NCBI GenBank assembly: GCA_019931185.1
Contig: JAINDK010000054.1
Coordinates: 17,519-81,518 of the forward strand
DNA: 64,000 bases
Source: Bryobacter sp. CoA8 C33
GTDB lineage: Bacteria; Acidobacteriota; Terriglobia; Bryobacterales; Bryobacteraceae
Direction of reading: 5' to 3'
The notes under the pieces are model-generated. The model had not been told where the DNA came from. It saw only the letters and a program-made list of their open reading frames with translations, and made no database searches. A program made the position numbers and the translations under genes. Positions 1 to 8,852 of the stretch are shown in pieces; the first letter of the stretch is position 1, and the number at the start of each line of letters is the position of its first letter.

Positions 1-35
1 ACCAGCAACGCCGGCTCGTGAGCGGGTGTGGACAT
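1..35 (-). CDS. Start of next csm-operon gene (csm4-like?), partial
   Basis: An ATG on the minus strand lies 5 bases after the csm3 stop and stays open to the left edge, giving only about a dozen codons (MSTPAHEPALLV). Too little is visible for a family call. In type III-A operons csm4 commonly follows csm3, so csm4 is the natural guess from context alone. No clear Shine-Dalgarno precedes the start, which fits translational coupling to csm3. Confidence 0.4.
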   Translation of the reverse strand, partial: MSTPAHEPALL

Positions 36-40
36 GGGGC

Positions 41-868
41 CTAGGCCTCGAGTTTCTGGATGAGATCGGCGGCAGTCCCACGCAGTGCCGCCAGATCGGC
101 TGCCGAGACCAGTTCCGCTTCCGCGCCACCCTTGTAGTATGCGGCATTGCGCCAGGTGAGTTTCAAATTCGCCAGACGGACCCTCCCGCTGCCACGGCTT
201 CCGCCGCCGCCCAGCGAATCGTCCTCGAGCAGCGAGAGCCCCTCAAGCAAAACCGGCACCAATTCCTTGTCCTCCGCACACAGCACATCGAGCACCAGCC
301 GGATGCGGAAACTCGCTCCCGCAGGCACCCGCTCGAGCGTCCTCGCCTGGCTTTGACTCGTAATGCGGTCGATCGCCGACTCGCTCTTGACTTCCGTCAA
401 TTCGTCGTCGAGGCTCTCCCTCATGGCTGCTGTGATGCTTTCCAGATTCAGCGCTGCATCATAAACGGTCAACCGCGCCGGAGTGATCGTTGCCTGATTC
501 AACGCCTCCCCCTCCACCCGTTCCACGCGGCCCGGCGCGCGCCCAAACAGCAGGCAGATCTCATCGCCCGGATCATCAGAGCCATGGATGCGAACTTCTT
601 GCCCCTTCCGGCGGGACACATAAACAAGCTGTTTCGGGCTGGTCAGGCCCAGGGCCTGCTCGAGCAGGGAACGCAACCGTCCACGCAGGCTCGATCCCGG
701 CACATAGGGACGGCTGAAGGCGTCTTTTACCACCGGATTATCGGCCCCGCCAATCTCCAGCGTCCCCTTGCCGGCGCCAATGTGCAGGCCGGTTTCGCAT
801 ACGAGGTCGCCCTCGATCAATAGCTTGCCGAGAAAACTCAATTCGGTTTTTGCGGTGTGTGAACTCAT
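41..868 (-). CDS. csm3: Csm3-family (Cas7-type) RAMP, type III-A CRISPR backbone nuclease
   Basis: This 275-residue protein forms the repeating backbone of a Csm complex; Csm3 subunits cleave target RNA at 6-nt intervals. Visible family marks are the N-terminal RAMP strand with TGLHIGAGKG (about residues 26-35), the catalytic-loop region GGADNPVVKD (40-49), PGSSLRGRLR, and the glycine-rich loop LGGGGSRGSGR near the C-terminus. D43 aligns with the catalytic Asp32 of Staphylococcus epidermidis Csm3, so the slicer site looks intact. It is longer than the usual 210-230 residues because of an N-terminal extension, a mid-protein insert and a C-terminal tail. The start at 868 has a good GGGGAG ribosome site and follows csm2 by 11 bases. 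Confidence 0.93.
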   Translation of the reverse strand: MSSHTAKTELSFLGKLLIEGDLVCETGLHIGAGKGTLEIGGADNPVVKDAFSRPYVPGSSLRGRLRSLLEQALGLTSPKQLVYVSRRKGQEVRIHGSDDPGDEICLLFGRAPGRVERVEGEALNQATITPARLTVYDAALNLESITAAMRESLDDELTEVKSESAIDRITSQSQARTLERVPAGASFRIRLVLDVLCAEDKELVPVLLEGLSLLEDDSLGGGGSRGSGRVRLANLKLTWRNAAYYKGGAEAELVSAADLAALRGTAADLIQKLEA

Positions 869-879
869 ATCGGCTCCCC

Positions 880-1374
880 TTATTCGTTGTAGGCCACAAT
901 GGCCTCGAAGAGATCGCGGAAGCGCTCATAGCCCCGCTGATCGTTCTTGCGCGTCACCTGCAGCAGCAGCCGCTCGAGCGTGTCGAGGCTCCGCAGGCCG
1001 TGGCGGGCGATCGTATATGCCAGCCGGGCCCGCAACATGACAAACTCATGCTGGCGGTCTCCTTCGGCCGTGCGGCAGGCACGGCGCACAGCGCTATAAA
1101 ACCGGCGAAGCTGGCTTCGCGTGCCCGAATCCATGTCGCGCAGCCGGGACACGACCGCATGCGCCTGATTGTCCAGGTACAGCGGGTCGCCGATCAGTTT
1201 TTCGAGGTCGATATCCGGGCTATGGTCTCCCATCCGCTGCGGCCGGTTGCCTCCGCTGCCGCCATGGGGCCGGTTGCCCTGCTGCGGGGGGCGTCCCCCA
1301 CCGCGAGGAGGTCTGGAGTCGGCCTTCGGTGCTTCCTTGGCCTGTGTTTCTTGCTTTACAGCTTCATCCGACAT
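880..1374 (-). CDS. csm2: Csm2-family small subunit with Gly/Arg/Pro-rich N-terminal tail
   Basis: Csm2 is the small helical subunit lining the inside of the type III-A complex. The helical core (about residues 55-164) ends in the characteristic RFRDLFEAIVAYNE, very like the FEAIVAY end of other Csm2 proteins, and contains the RARLAYTIARHG helix. The first 50 residues are unusual: a disordered, basic segment with RGGG, RPHGGSGG and NRPQR, not part of canonical Csm2 (about 120-140 residues). AAGGA precedes the ATG. It lies between csm1 (15-base gap) and csm3 (11-base gap). The assignment rests on context and the C-terminal motif. Confidence 0.87.
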   Translation of the reverse strand: MSDEAVKQETQAKEAPKADSRPPRGGGRPPQQGNRPHGGSGGNRPQRMGDHSPDIDLEKLIGDPLYLDNQAHAVVSRLRDMDSGTRSQLRRFYSAVRRACRTAEGDRQHEFVMLRARLAYTIARHGLRSLDTLERLLLQVTRKNDQRGYERFRDLFEAIVAYNE

Positions 1375-1389
1375 GGGTGTGTCCTTGCG

Positions 1390-2763
1390 TCAAGCGTTGA
1401 TCGAGATGCGGGTCAATTCCAGACCGACCCGGCCCGAAGGCCGCAGCCGCGTCTGGCCTGCGTTCTTGCCGATGAACTCGGCCAGCAGGCGGTTTCGCGT
1501 GCGCACGAAGTCACGCGATTCGTTTTCGGTTTCGAGCGCGAGGCTCATTCGCCGGTACAGCCGCCACGGACGCTCGAAGCGCCCGGTTTTGCGCCGCAAG
1601 CTCTGATACCCGCTCTCACGAAAGAAAGCCGATAACTCAGAGACAAACTGCGGGCTTGCTCCATAGTTGCGGATCATCCGAAGACAAAGCTCCCGGATTT
1701 CCAGGGCATCGGGCAGCAGCTTCCAATCGAGCACCCGCCCAAACAAGTAAATCGAATCGCGCGACGAGGCTTGCGCCAGCCGCAAGGCCGCGTGCACTTC
1801 CGCGATCGCCGCCGATTGCTCTCCGGCCGCCAGCGCCGCCGATAGGCTCTTGCCTTCCGCTCCGAGCGTGTCGCCTAGATTCACTTCCGCCATCGCTTCA
1901 AACAGCCGGTGGATCTCAAGGGCTACCTTCAGCAGCGCATCAATGTCCCCAAACACAGTAAAGCCTTCAATTCCGGAGTCGATGATTGCGATCTTTCCCG
2001 TGCAGTCCGGCAGCCGCAGCAAAAGCGTTTGCAACTCGCCAGCGAAAAAATTCTTATACAAGTGGCTCAGCCGAAGATGCTCTTCCACTGAGTTGGCGCG
2101 CCGCAGCCGAATCTCCAGCGCATCCACCCCCACCGTCATCGCCGCCCCTTTACGCCGCTTCAGGCTCGTCAAATCCAGGTGCGCCGTCCAGGGCAGGCAA
2201 TCGCCCTCATATCCCAACCGGTAGGTGTATTGTCCTTCCCCAAATTGAAAACGCGCCGGCGCGGCCTCGCTTGCCGCAACAGCCGTGGCCGCGCCTGCCT
2301 CCTGTGCCAGCGACTGGAAATAATCCCGGTCTGCCACCGACGATGCCGCCGCCGCCGGCACAAAACTCTCGGCCGTCGCCTTCGTTCCTTTTCCCCTCTG
2401 CATCTCCTCAAACAGACGCTTGCGCACCACCGTCCAATCGCCCAGATTTTCCGTGATCGCCCAATCGAAGCTCAACTCCCCCCCGGAAAGCTCTTCCATC
2501 CCGGCCGCGGTCTGCCGCAAGAACTCCTCGGCTCGCCCCTCAAACTCCTGCGGCAGCAGCAGCAGAAATCCCGATCCGCTCGAGGCACCCAGCAGCATCT
2601 TGGAAAGGCCAAGATGATCGAGTAACGCTCGGGGAATCACTTCTCCCGCCAGGCTGAGATAGAGGTGCCGTCCCAGCAACTCCCCGCTATTGCGCCCTTC
2701 GAGCGGACGCAGGAATTCAGGCTGCGGCGCGAGTTTGCCTTCAACGAAAATCTGTATGGACAT
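1390..2763 (-). CDS. csm1: Csm1/Cas10-like large subunit lacking HD, zinc-binding cysteines and GGDD
   Basis: Cas10 is the signature protein of type III CRISPR complexes. Recognisable parts are a first palm domain starting at residue 2 (SIQIFVEG, matching the SGIQ-FI segment; GRHLYLSLAGEVI; SGSGFLLLLP at 62-71), and a second palm (VGVDALEIRL about 211-220; LSHLYKNFFAGEL; IIDSGIEGFTVFGDIDALL about 260-278; SLSAALAAG; DSIYLFGRVLDW about 336-347). Three standard parts are missing. There is no N-terminal HD nuclease, and an in-frame TAA 36 bases upstream excludes a longer frame. There are no paired cysteines for the inter-palm zinc site, only C189, C254 and C360. The GGDD cyclase motif reads GIEG (residues 264-267). 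Length is 457 versus about 750-850 residues usually. No Shine-Dalgarno is visible. Confidence 0.85.
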   Translation of the reverse strand: MSIQIFVEGKLAPQPEFLRPLEGRNSGELLGRHLYLSLAGEVIPRALLDHLGLSKMLLGASSGSGFLLLLPQEFEGRAEEFLRQTAAGMEELSGGELSFDWAITENLGDWTVVRKRLFEEMQRGKGTKATAESFVPAAAASSVADRDYFQSLAQEAGAATAVAASEAAPARFQFGEGQYTYRLGYEGDCLPWTAHLDLTSLKRRKGAAMTVGVDALEIRLRRANSVEEHLRLSHLYKNFFAGELQTLLLRLPDCTGKIAIIDSGIEGFTVFGDIDALLKVALEIHRLFEAMAEVNLGDTLGAEGKSLSAALAAGEQSAAIAEVHAALRLAQASSRDSIYLFGRVLDWKLLPDALEIRELCLRMIRNYGASPQFVSELSAFFRESGYQSLRRKTGRFERPWRLYRRMSLALETENESRDFVRTRNRLLAEFIGKNAGQTRLRPSGRVGLELTRISINA

Positions 2764-2796
2764 GATATAGAAAGGCCGGAAACTCTCAGATTAACA

Positions 2797-5601
2797 CTAG
2801 TTGACGGGTTTGGCCTCGTACAAAACGGTTTCGTCGTCCGCCGTCATCGCCAGCAAGTAAACCGTACCGTCGTCCCGGAAGTCGATCGCATTGATCCGCA
2901 CCAGATAGTCGCCTTCCGCCGTCGGCCGGAAAAGATTGATCACTTGCCGCAGTCGTTCCGGGGAGTCCGCCCGGCGAACCAGCAGAAAGTTGTTACCCCC
3001 GTTGGAATGCTGAAACAGCACGTCCCCGCGACGGTTTGCGTCGATATTTACCACAGTCGTGGCCACCTGTCCGTGGGGCATAATAGACGAATTATTGATC
3101 AATATCTCCCAGTCTGATCCCTTCCACTCCACTAGGATATTGCCGCCGGCCTGAATCGTCAGTACCGCAAAGAGCCGGCCCGCGCCAGTGCGGTGCAGAT
3201 TCGCGATTCCCGTCACCCGGTGCGGACCGACGACCGTCAGATTTGGCTCCGCCAATCTCGTCCAACTCTGGTTGGCATATAGATACAGCACCGGTACCGC
3301 CACATTGCGAAAGCGCAGCGAGGCCAGCACCCGCCCATCATCCCCCAGAGCGAAGCTGTCAAACCCGCTCACAATCCGGTTGTCGATCGTCGAGGCCGTA
3401 ATCGCTGTCGCGCTTAAATTGAGCAGATTACTCACCCGTCCTCCCGACCAGACGTAGAAGCGGTTGTCGCCCGCGCTGGTCGAGCCGTGCATCAGCACAT
3501 CCCCGGCCGCGTTCACCTCGATCTGACTTGGCAGGTTATAGGTCAGCGAGCCGTCGCGCAAGGGAAAAGGGATCAGCAACTCAGGATTGCCATTTCCCGT
3601 GATCCGCGCGACACCAGCCGGCACAACCGCATAAATGTCCCCATTCGGAGCTTTCCTTGTGTTGGCCGTGCCGCCGTGAAAGCAGCCAAAGAACATCCCC
3701 CCGAACAGGCGCTCGCCGATCGCCAAACGCGGAAAAAAGTCGACTCCATCAAACTCGGCAATGCTGCCGGTTGTTCCCCCCGCCAGCACATGTGGTGGCC
3801 CGGACCGGGCCCCGCCAATCAGCGTGATCAGATTCACCGGCGCTTCCACTTTCAAATCCTGGCCGGAATAAACCAGATACTCCGGGTTCGCGCCCATCTT
3901 CGCGATCGCCATATTCGCTGTCGAGGTTCGTGCCATCAGAAAAATTTCCCCCCGGCCATTGATAGCGCCGGACTCGATGTCCTCCAGATTGGCCCCGGCC
4001 ACCGACGGCCGTGAGTACTGAAAAATCGCCCGCGGCTCCGTTCCCGGGCGCCACAAGTAGACACCATTTGACGCCGTGTTAAAGGGTTGCGCGTGGATCA
4101 GCGTCCCTTGCCCCGGATGGTGCGAAAGAATACCCGATAGGCTATTGCAGCGCAGGTTCTGTACCTTTCCCTCGCGGTCAAACACAACCAGGTGAGTCGT
4201 ATTGTTCTGCAGCGTAACACTCAGCAACAACGCCGCATTGCTTTCTTCCACCCAGAAATTCGGTTGGTTGCCCCGTCCAGCATTGAAGGCTCGCACGGTT
4301 GAATCGAGCAGCGCATCGTTGGTGGCAATCAGCTTCGTCCGTTCCTGGCTGGGCCGATGCCGGTAGACAACGCGGATTCCCGCCCGCGTGACGCTGTAGA
4401 ACGCCGTGCCGTCCTCGGCAATCCCATAATCCCCATCAACCGTAATCGCCCCTGTGCCCGGCACATCACTCGGGTTATCCCGGCTGCTGATCAGCATCTC
4501 CACGATTCGATTATTGAAGCCGCGAAAGATACCCGCATAAGTCGTCGGATCCCCTTCATAGCGAAAACTCGCCCGGATTAGAACATTGCCCCCCGTGGTC
4601 AATGAGTGCCGCGTGGCCGTCACGCCGCTGGTGGCCTCCGTGCCGGCCGCCAGAACCGTGTTGTTTGAAAAAAACGGTGTGAGCCCGTTTCTGTCTCCCA
4701 GGCTCAACTGCCGCCCATTGATGTTCGTGTCCTCGTGCGAGAGAATCCGGCCATCCCTCGTAATCGAGTGGTTGAAGAACTCGCTTGCGAAACTACCCGA
4801 GGCAAACCGCGGCATCCCCGCCGCCGATACCAGCGCAAAGCTGCCGTCCCGGTAGTGCATCAGCCCGCCGGCCAGCCCATCCAGGCTTGCGTTAAAGAAC
4901 AGACCGCCATCTTCTGTCGCCCAAATCATCGACTGCCTCGCCCGCAGTTGGTAGCGCCCTGGTATCTGTTGCAAATTGTGATACAGCCTTCGCACTTGAT
5001 AGCTGCGCTCAACCGTGGTCTCCACCCGCGCCGACGTGATCCATTGCCGTTGCAGCCCTGTCTGCACATCGTTGTAGTTGAACGTCGCCCAGACCAGATT
5101 TGCCCCTTCGGCCGTGGCTCTCATCAGGCCCGCCGTGTTCACCGTGGCCGTCTGGCTGCCTCCGTTACGCAGGTTAGTCACCGACCACGTCCACGTCACA
5201 CCCGGGATGGCGCTGCCATCCGCATCAAAAGCCGTGGCCATGAACTGCTGCGTGCTCGATACCGTCACCCTGGCAGTCGCCGGCGTGATCGCTACCCGCG
5301 ACGGGATCGTCTGGATGGCGGTCTCAGCCACCAGATTCCCCAACCGCGCCGTGATGCGAACCACCGCCAAGAGATTCGCTGTTACTAGACCGCTCGTGGA
5401 AACGCTCGCGGCGGTCGCGTTGTTGCTGCTCCAGTTGACCCCCGCATTCGCGATCACATTTCCCCCCGCGTCCCGCGCCACGGCCCGCAATTGCAGAGTC
5501 CGTCCAACCAGCACTTGCGATGAATCCGAAGTGATTTGTAGGGAGAACGGAGTTTGCGCCTCGAGCGCCAGCGCCAGCGCACAAAGCAAAGCTAGGCGCA
5601 T
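2797..5601 (-). CDS. Large secreted protein with bacterial Ig-like repeats
   Basis: A 934-residue predicted exported protein: signal peptide (MRLALLCALALALEAQ), then two Ig-like/BIG2-type repeats (about 20-105 and 106-190; typical phrases are VNWSSNNATAASVSTSG and VTWTWSVTNL). The remaining 700 residues are beta-rich, with recurring GDGR/GNGNP/GRGEIFLMA-type turns resembling a beta-propeller, but no named enzyme domain is recognised. The ATG at 5601 overlaps the TGA of the upstream DUF1501 gene (TGATG), suggesting translational coupling; an in-frame TTG at 5610 is an alternative. It ends 33 bases before the csm1 start on the same strand. Function unknown; a surface or adhesion role is only a guess. 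Confidence 0.75.
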   Translation of the reverse strand: MRLALLCALALALEAQTPFSLQITSDSSQVLVGRTLQLRAVARDAGGNVIANAGVNWSSNNATAASVSTSGLVTANLLAVVRITARLGNLVAETAIQTIPSRVAITPATARVTVSSTQQFMATAFDADGSAIPGVTWTWSVTNLRNGGSQTATVNTAGLMRATAEGANLVWATFNYNDVQTGLQRQWITSARVETTVERSYQVRRLYHNLQQIPGRYQLRARQSMIWATEDGGLFFNASLDGLAGGLMHYRDGSFALVSAAGMPRFASGSFASEFFNHSITRDGRILSHEDTNINGRQLSLGDRNGLTPFFSNNTVLAAGTEATSGVTATRHSLTTGGNVLIRASFRYEGDPTTYAGIFRGFNNRIVEMLISSRDNPSDVPGTGAITVDGDYGIAEDGTAFYSVTRAGIRVVYRHRPSQERTKLIATNDALLDSTVRAFNAGRGNQPNFWVEESNAALLLSVTLQNNTTHLVVFDREGKVQNLRCNSLSGILSHHPGQGTLIHAQPFNTASNGVYLWRPGTEPRAIFQYSRPSVAGANLEDIESGAINGRGEIFLMARTSTANMAIAKMGANPEYLVYSGQDLKVEAPVNLITLIGGARSGPPHVLAGGTTGSIAEFDGVDFFPRLAIGERLFGGMFFGCFHGGTANTRKAPNGDIYAVVPAGVARITGNGNPELLIPFPLRDGSLTYNLPSQIEVNAAGDVLMHGSTSAGDNRFYVWSGGRVSNLLNLSATAITASTIDNRIVSGFDSFALGDDGRVLASLRFRNVAVPVLYLYANQSWTRLAEPNLTVVGPHRVTGIANLHRTGAGRLFAVLTIQAGGNILVEWKGSDWEILINNSSIMPHGQVATTVVNIDANRRGDVLFQHSNGGNNFLLVRRADSPERLRQVINLFRPTAEGDYLVRINAIDFRDDGTVYLLAMTADDETVLYEAKPVN

Positions 5602-6953
5602 CAGCCCCAAACCTCTTCCACCGGTACATAGTCACCTTCCGCCGATCCAGGCACGTAATGGAAGCGGCGCTTTGACGGTGTATCGTCGATCGATTTCGTC
5701 CAGTCGATTCCCAGCGCCGAGTAGATCGTCGCCGCAATGTCCTCCGGATAAATCGGGCGTTGCTGCGACCAGCCGAACTCTGTAATCCTCGCTCCATTGC
5801 TGTCGCTTGCCCCAATTACCCGCCCGCCTCTGACTCCTCCCCCCAGCATCGCCACGCTCATCACGTCCCGGTAATGGTCTCGCCCCGCGCGCGAATTCAG
5901 CACTCCCGGCGTCCTGCCAAATTCCCCCATTAGTACGATCAGCGTCGAGGCGAAGTCTCCCGAAGACTTCAAGTCGTCCACCAGGTTGCTCACCGCCCGG
6001 TCCAACTCGTTCGTCAACGTATAAATGTTCGGCAGGATCCCCGGGTCAAATTGCCCGAAATGCGTATCCCACCCGCCTTGCGTCACGTTGATGAAGGTCG
6101 CGCCATTCTTGGCCCGGACCGCATTGCGCGCCACCAACAACGATCGGCCAATCGCCGTATTCCCGTAGCGATTCTGCTCATCCGTCGTAAAGCGAAAGAC
6201 GCTGTCCACCGCCGCGTTGTACATCATCGCCCTTGCCCGGTCGTAGTACGAGCCGTAGGCCGCCATCGCCTCATTGGCCGGCGCCTCGCGCAGCGCGGCG
6301 TCCAGTTCCTTCAGCAGACCGAAACGCCGGTCGAAGCGTGCCTGCGATTGCACACTCGTGCCAAAAAAATTATGCGTAAGCGTCGAAATTCCACCCGTCG
6401 AAGCCGGAGGCATCATCGGCATGAAGAGCCCGCCGAGAAACGTAGCTCCCTGCAGATTCGTTTGATTGAAGCTCAGAAAGGGTGGTACGACTCCGTTTGC
6501 CCCCTTTTCCCTCGCGATCACAGCGCCGATGTGCGGAATTTCGCTAGCCAACGCCGGGTTCTGCGAATGAGCCGTTTGCATGTAGAACTGTCCGCGTTCA
6601 TGCGCTGCTTCCCAGGACGCGCACGACCGCATCACCAACAGATCCTGCGTCATTGTGGAAAGCCGCGGAAAGTATCGTCGCGACATCCTTACCCCGCCCG
6701 GATAATCCCGTATATCGGCATCACGGGGATTCCAACTTGCATCCTTCAAGTCGAAGGTGTCCAGATGGCTCGGCGCCCCGTTCAAGTTAATGAAGATACA
6801 TGTTCTCGCCGAGTTGCGCACCGTGGCATGGCGACCAGTCGAGACCGCCGAATCCGCATGCGCCGACAGCAAGCCGGCGTTGGCCGCGCCAAACAGAAAA
6901 TGGCGCCGCGTAAATGGCAGGTGGCCCGCACAGTTCTTACGAATGAAATTCAT
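5601..6953 (-). CDS. DUF1501 family exported protein
   Basis: DUF1501 proteins have a sulfatase/alkaline-phosphatase-like fold and are usually encoded next to DUF1549/DUF1553 cytochrome-like proteins in Planctomycetes and Acidobacteria; their reaction is not established. This 450-residue copy has a Tat-like leader (TRRHFLFGAANAGLLSA), the early CIFINLNGAPSHLDTFD segment (the GGPSQ-TFD position of the family), and the late STLIVLMGEFGRTPGV and GRDHYRDV motifs. It starts 11 bases after the DUF1549/1553 gene and shares its stop with the next gene's start, so the three genes look co-transcribed. The third residue of the early motif is A rather than the common G. Confidence 0.88.
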   Translation of the reverse strand: MNFIRKNCAGHLPFTRRHFLFGAANAGLLSAHADSAVSTGRHATVRNSARTCIFINLNGAPSHLDTFDLKDASWNPRDADIRDYPGGVRMSRRYFPRLSTMTQDLLVMRSCASWEAAHERGQFYMQTAHSQNPALASEIPHIGAVIAREKGANGVVPPFLSFNQTNLQGATFLGGLFMPMMPPASTGGISTLTHNFFGTSVQSQARFDRRFGLLKELDAALREAPANEAMAAYGSYYDRARAMMYNAAVDSVFRFTTDEQNRYGNTAIGRSLLVARNAVRAKNGATFINVTQGGWDTHFGQFDPGILPNIYTLTNELDRAVSNLVDDLKSSGDFASTLIVLMGEFGRTPGVLNSRAGRDHYRDVMSVAMLGGGVRGGRVIGASDSNGARITEFGWSQQRPIYPEDIAATIYSALGIDWTKSIDDTPSKRRFHYVPGSAEGDYVPVEEVWG

Positions 6954-6964
6954 GGGTGACGGCC

Positions 6965-8797
6965 TCAGCGGTTAAAAATGAAATCGAGTTTGTTGACCAG
7001 AGCCCACTGCAGATCGCTTAGCCACTGGGCCCGCGCTCCACTGCGATATCGCAGCACCGCGCTCATCTCGGCGTCGCTTGGCCAGCGCGACAGGGTTGCC
7101 AGAAAGATACGGCGAATGGCCTCTTCGTCAGTGGGGCTGCTCGAGTCCACCTCAATCACCCGGCTGCGCGAAGATACCGTCGCCGTCGAATTCCCCAGGG
7201 TCCGATTGACGTTCTGGGAATCGTTCATCGAATAGAGCAAGCCCAAGATAGTCGGCTCCGCGCTCCGCTCGATCGTAATCCAGTTGCCGCGCCCCAAGTT
7301 GTTCATAAAGTCCACAACGCGAAAATCCGTGGACGGCTCCGTGGGATCAGGCAGCTGATTGGCGTACCAAACCACCCGGTCGAGCCCCGCCACCATCATC
7401 GGTTGCTCCGTTCGCGTCGCCGTAATGAGCGAGTCGTAAAGCTCCTCGGCGGATAGACGCCTAGCTTCATGACGCGCAAAATACTTCACAAACGCCGGTT
7501 TCCACTGACCGCGGTACGTGCTCGACAACTGATAGGCGTCCGAGTTCAGTATCTGCCGCAACAGAGGCTTGAACTGATAATTGTTGCTGACGAAGAAGTC
7601 CGTCAATCTCTCCAGCAGTTCCGGGTGGGAGTTCTGTAGCGGCCAATCCCCCGGCGGCGGTTTCCGCGGATCCGTCCGCTCAAAATCCCAGGCTTCCGGC
7701 GGATCCACGATGCCATGGCTGAACAGATAGGCCCAGATGTGATTGACGGTCGCTCGCGCGAACTGCCGGTCCGCCGTCAGAATGCGGCCCAACTCCTGCC
7801 GCCAGTTGCCGTTGCCCGGTGTTGCGCCCGTAGTCAAATAAGCCGGTTCCGTTTTCGCGTTGATCCGGATTGGCCGGTTGCCTGGGTTCGTCGCCGGCAC
7901 AGACCCTGTATATGTGCCGTAATTCCGGTCATTGATAATCAGGCGCGGCCGAAAACCGATATTGTCATCCGACCAGCGCACAAACTGCATCCGGCTCAGC
8001 CAAGCCGACATCTGCCAGAATTGGTTGCGCGTCCGCCGCGTCAGATACAGGTTGATCTTCTCAAGATGAGCCCGGCCGTGATGGCAGGAAATGCACTCTG
8101 TCTTGTAGCCCAAAAAAGTCGTTGTGATCTTGTCCGTGATGTCGTCCCAGGAATCCTGTATCGGTCCGTTCACGTCCATGTGACGGGCGAAGAACTGTGT
8201 TCCCGGCACCCTGTCTACTTCTCCCGCCGCCCCTAACATCTCACGTACAAGGGAGTCATAGGGCCGGTCCTCGCCGATCGACTTGCGCAGCCACTCGTAA
8301 AAAGTGTTGCGCCCCAACGTCCCGATCGATTCGTGCGAGCGGGTCACCTTGAACTTATTTGCCCAGAAGGTCGTCAGTTGATCGGTATAAGCCGGAGATT
8401 CGAGTAACTGGTCTATTAACTTAGCTCGTTTATCCGCCCCGCTCGACTCAAGAAACTCCCACGCCGCCTCCGGAGCCGGGATTCGCCCCGTCACGTCGAG
8501 GTAGACCCGGCGCAAAAACTCTTCGTCCGTCGACTTGGCCGCCGGTGTGACGCCGTCCTCCTTCATCTTGGTGAACAAATGCTGATCAACAAAATTGGCC
8601 CACGTCACTTGCTCCGGCTTTGAGCCCACTGAGGCCTTTCGCGCCTCCGCGCCGTATTGCTGGAATGCCCGGTCCAGTTCCATCAATTCCATCTGCTCGG
8701 TGCGCAGCGCCGTTGGATAGCGCGGGCAGCCCGGGTCCGCTGCCGATAGTGGTCCCACTGCAAGCAGAGCGATCAGTTTACGGATGTCTCTAAACAT
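6965..8797 (-). CDS. DUF1549/DUF1553 protein with one c-type haem motif
   Basis: A 610-residue exported protein. DUF1549 covers about residues 65-270 (FLRRVYLDVTGRIPAPEAAWEFL; SPAYTDQLTTFWANKFK) and includes one CISCH haem-binding motif at 235-239. DUF1553 covers about 340-600 (FARATVNHIWAYLFSHGIVDP; hallmark HPELLERLTDFF; LRQILNSDAYQLSS). It is shorter than the 888-residue paralogue at 10243-12909 because it lacks the N-terminal PSCyt1 cytochrome domain. The N-terminus is a signal peptide. It follows the first DUF1501 gene by 55 bases and precedes the second by 11. Substrate and electron partner are unknown. Confidence 0.87.
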   Translation of the reverse strand: MFRDIRKLIALLAVGPLSAADPGCPRYPTALRTEQMELMELDRAFQQYGAEARKASVGSKPEQVTWANFVDQHLFTKMKEDGVTPAAKSTDEEFLRRVYLDVTGRIPAPEAAWEFLESSGADKRAKLIDQLLESPAYTDQLTTFWANKFKVTRSHESIGTLGRNTFYEWLRKSIGEDRPYDSLVREMLGAAGEVDRVPGTQFFARHMDVNGPIQDSWDDITDKITTTFLGYKTECISCHHGRAHLEKINLYLTRRTRNQFWQMSAWLSRMQFVRWSDDNIGFRPRLIINDRNYGTYTGSVPATNPGNRPIRINAKTEPAYLTTGATPGNGNWRQELGRILTADRQFARATVNHIWAYLFSHGIVDPPEAWDFERTDPRKPPPGDWPLQNSHPELLERLTDFFVSNNYQFKPLLRQILNSDAYQLSSTYRGQWKPAFVKYFARHEARRLSAEELYDSLITATRTEQPMMVAGLDRVVWYANQLPDPTEPSTDFRVVDFMNNLGRGNWITIERSAEPTILGLLYSMNDSQNVNRTLGNSTATVSSRSRVIEVDSSSPTDEEAIRRIFLATLSRWPSDAEMSAVLRYRSGARAQWLSDLQWALVNKLDFIFNR

Positions 8798-8852
8798 AGC
8801 AATTGCCTGAGTTTATCTGATTTGGCGCCGGAGCGGAATGATCCGGAAGTAC

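Noticed and set aside
1..2800. CRISPR array next to the csm genes
   Set aside because: No regularly spaced direct repeats are present here; the array, if any, is left of the window.
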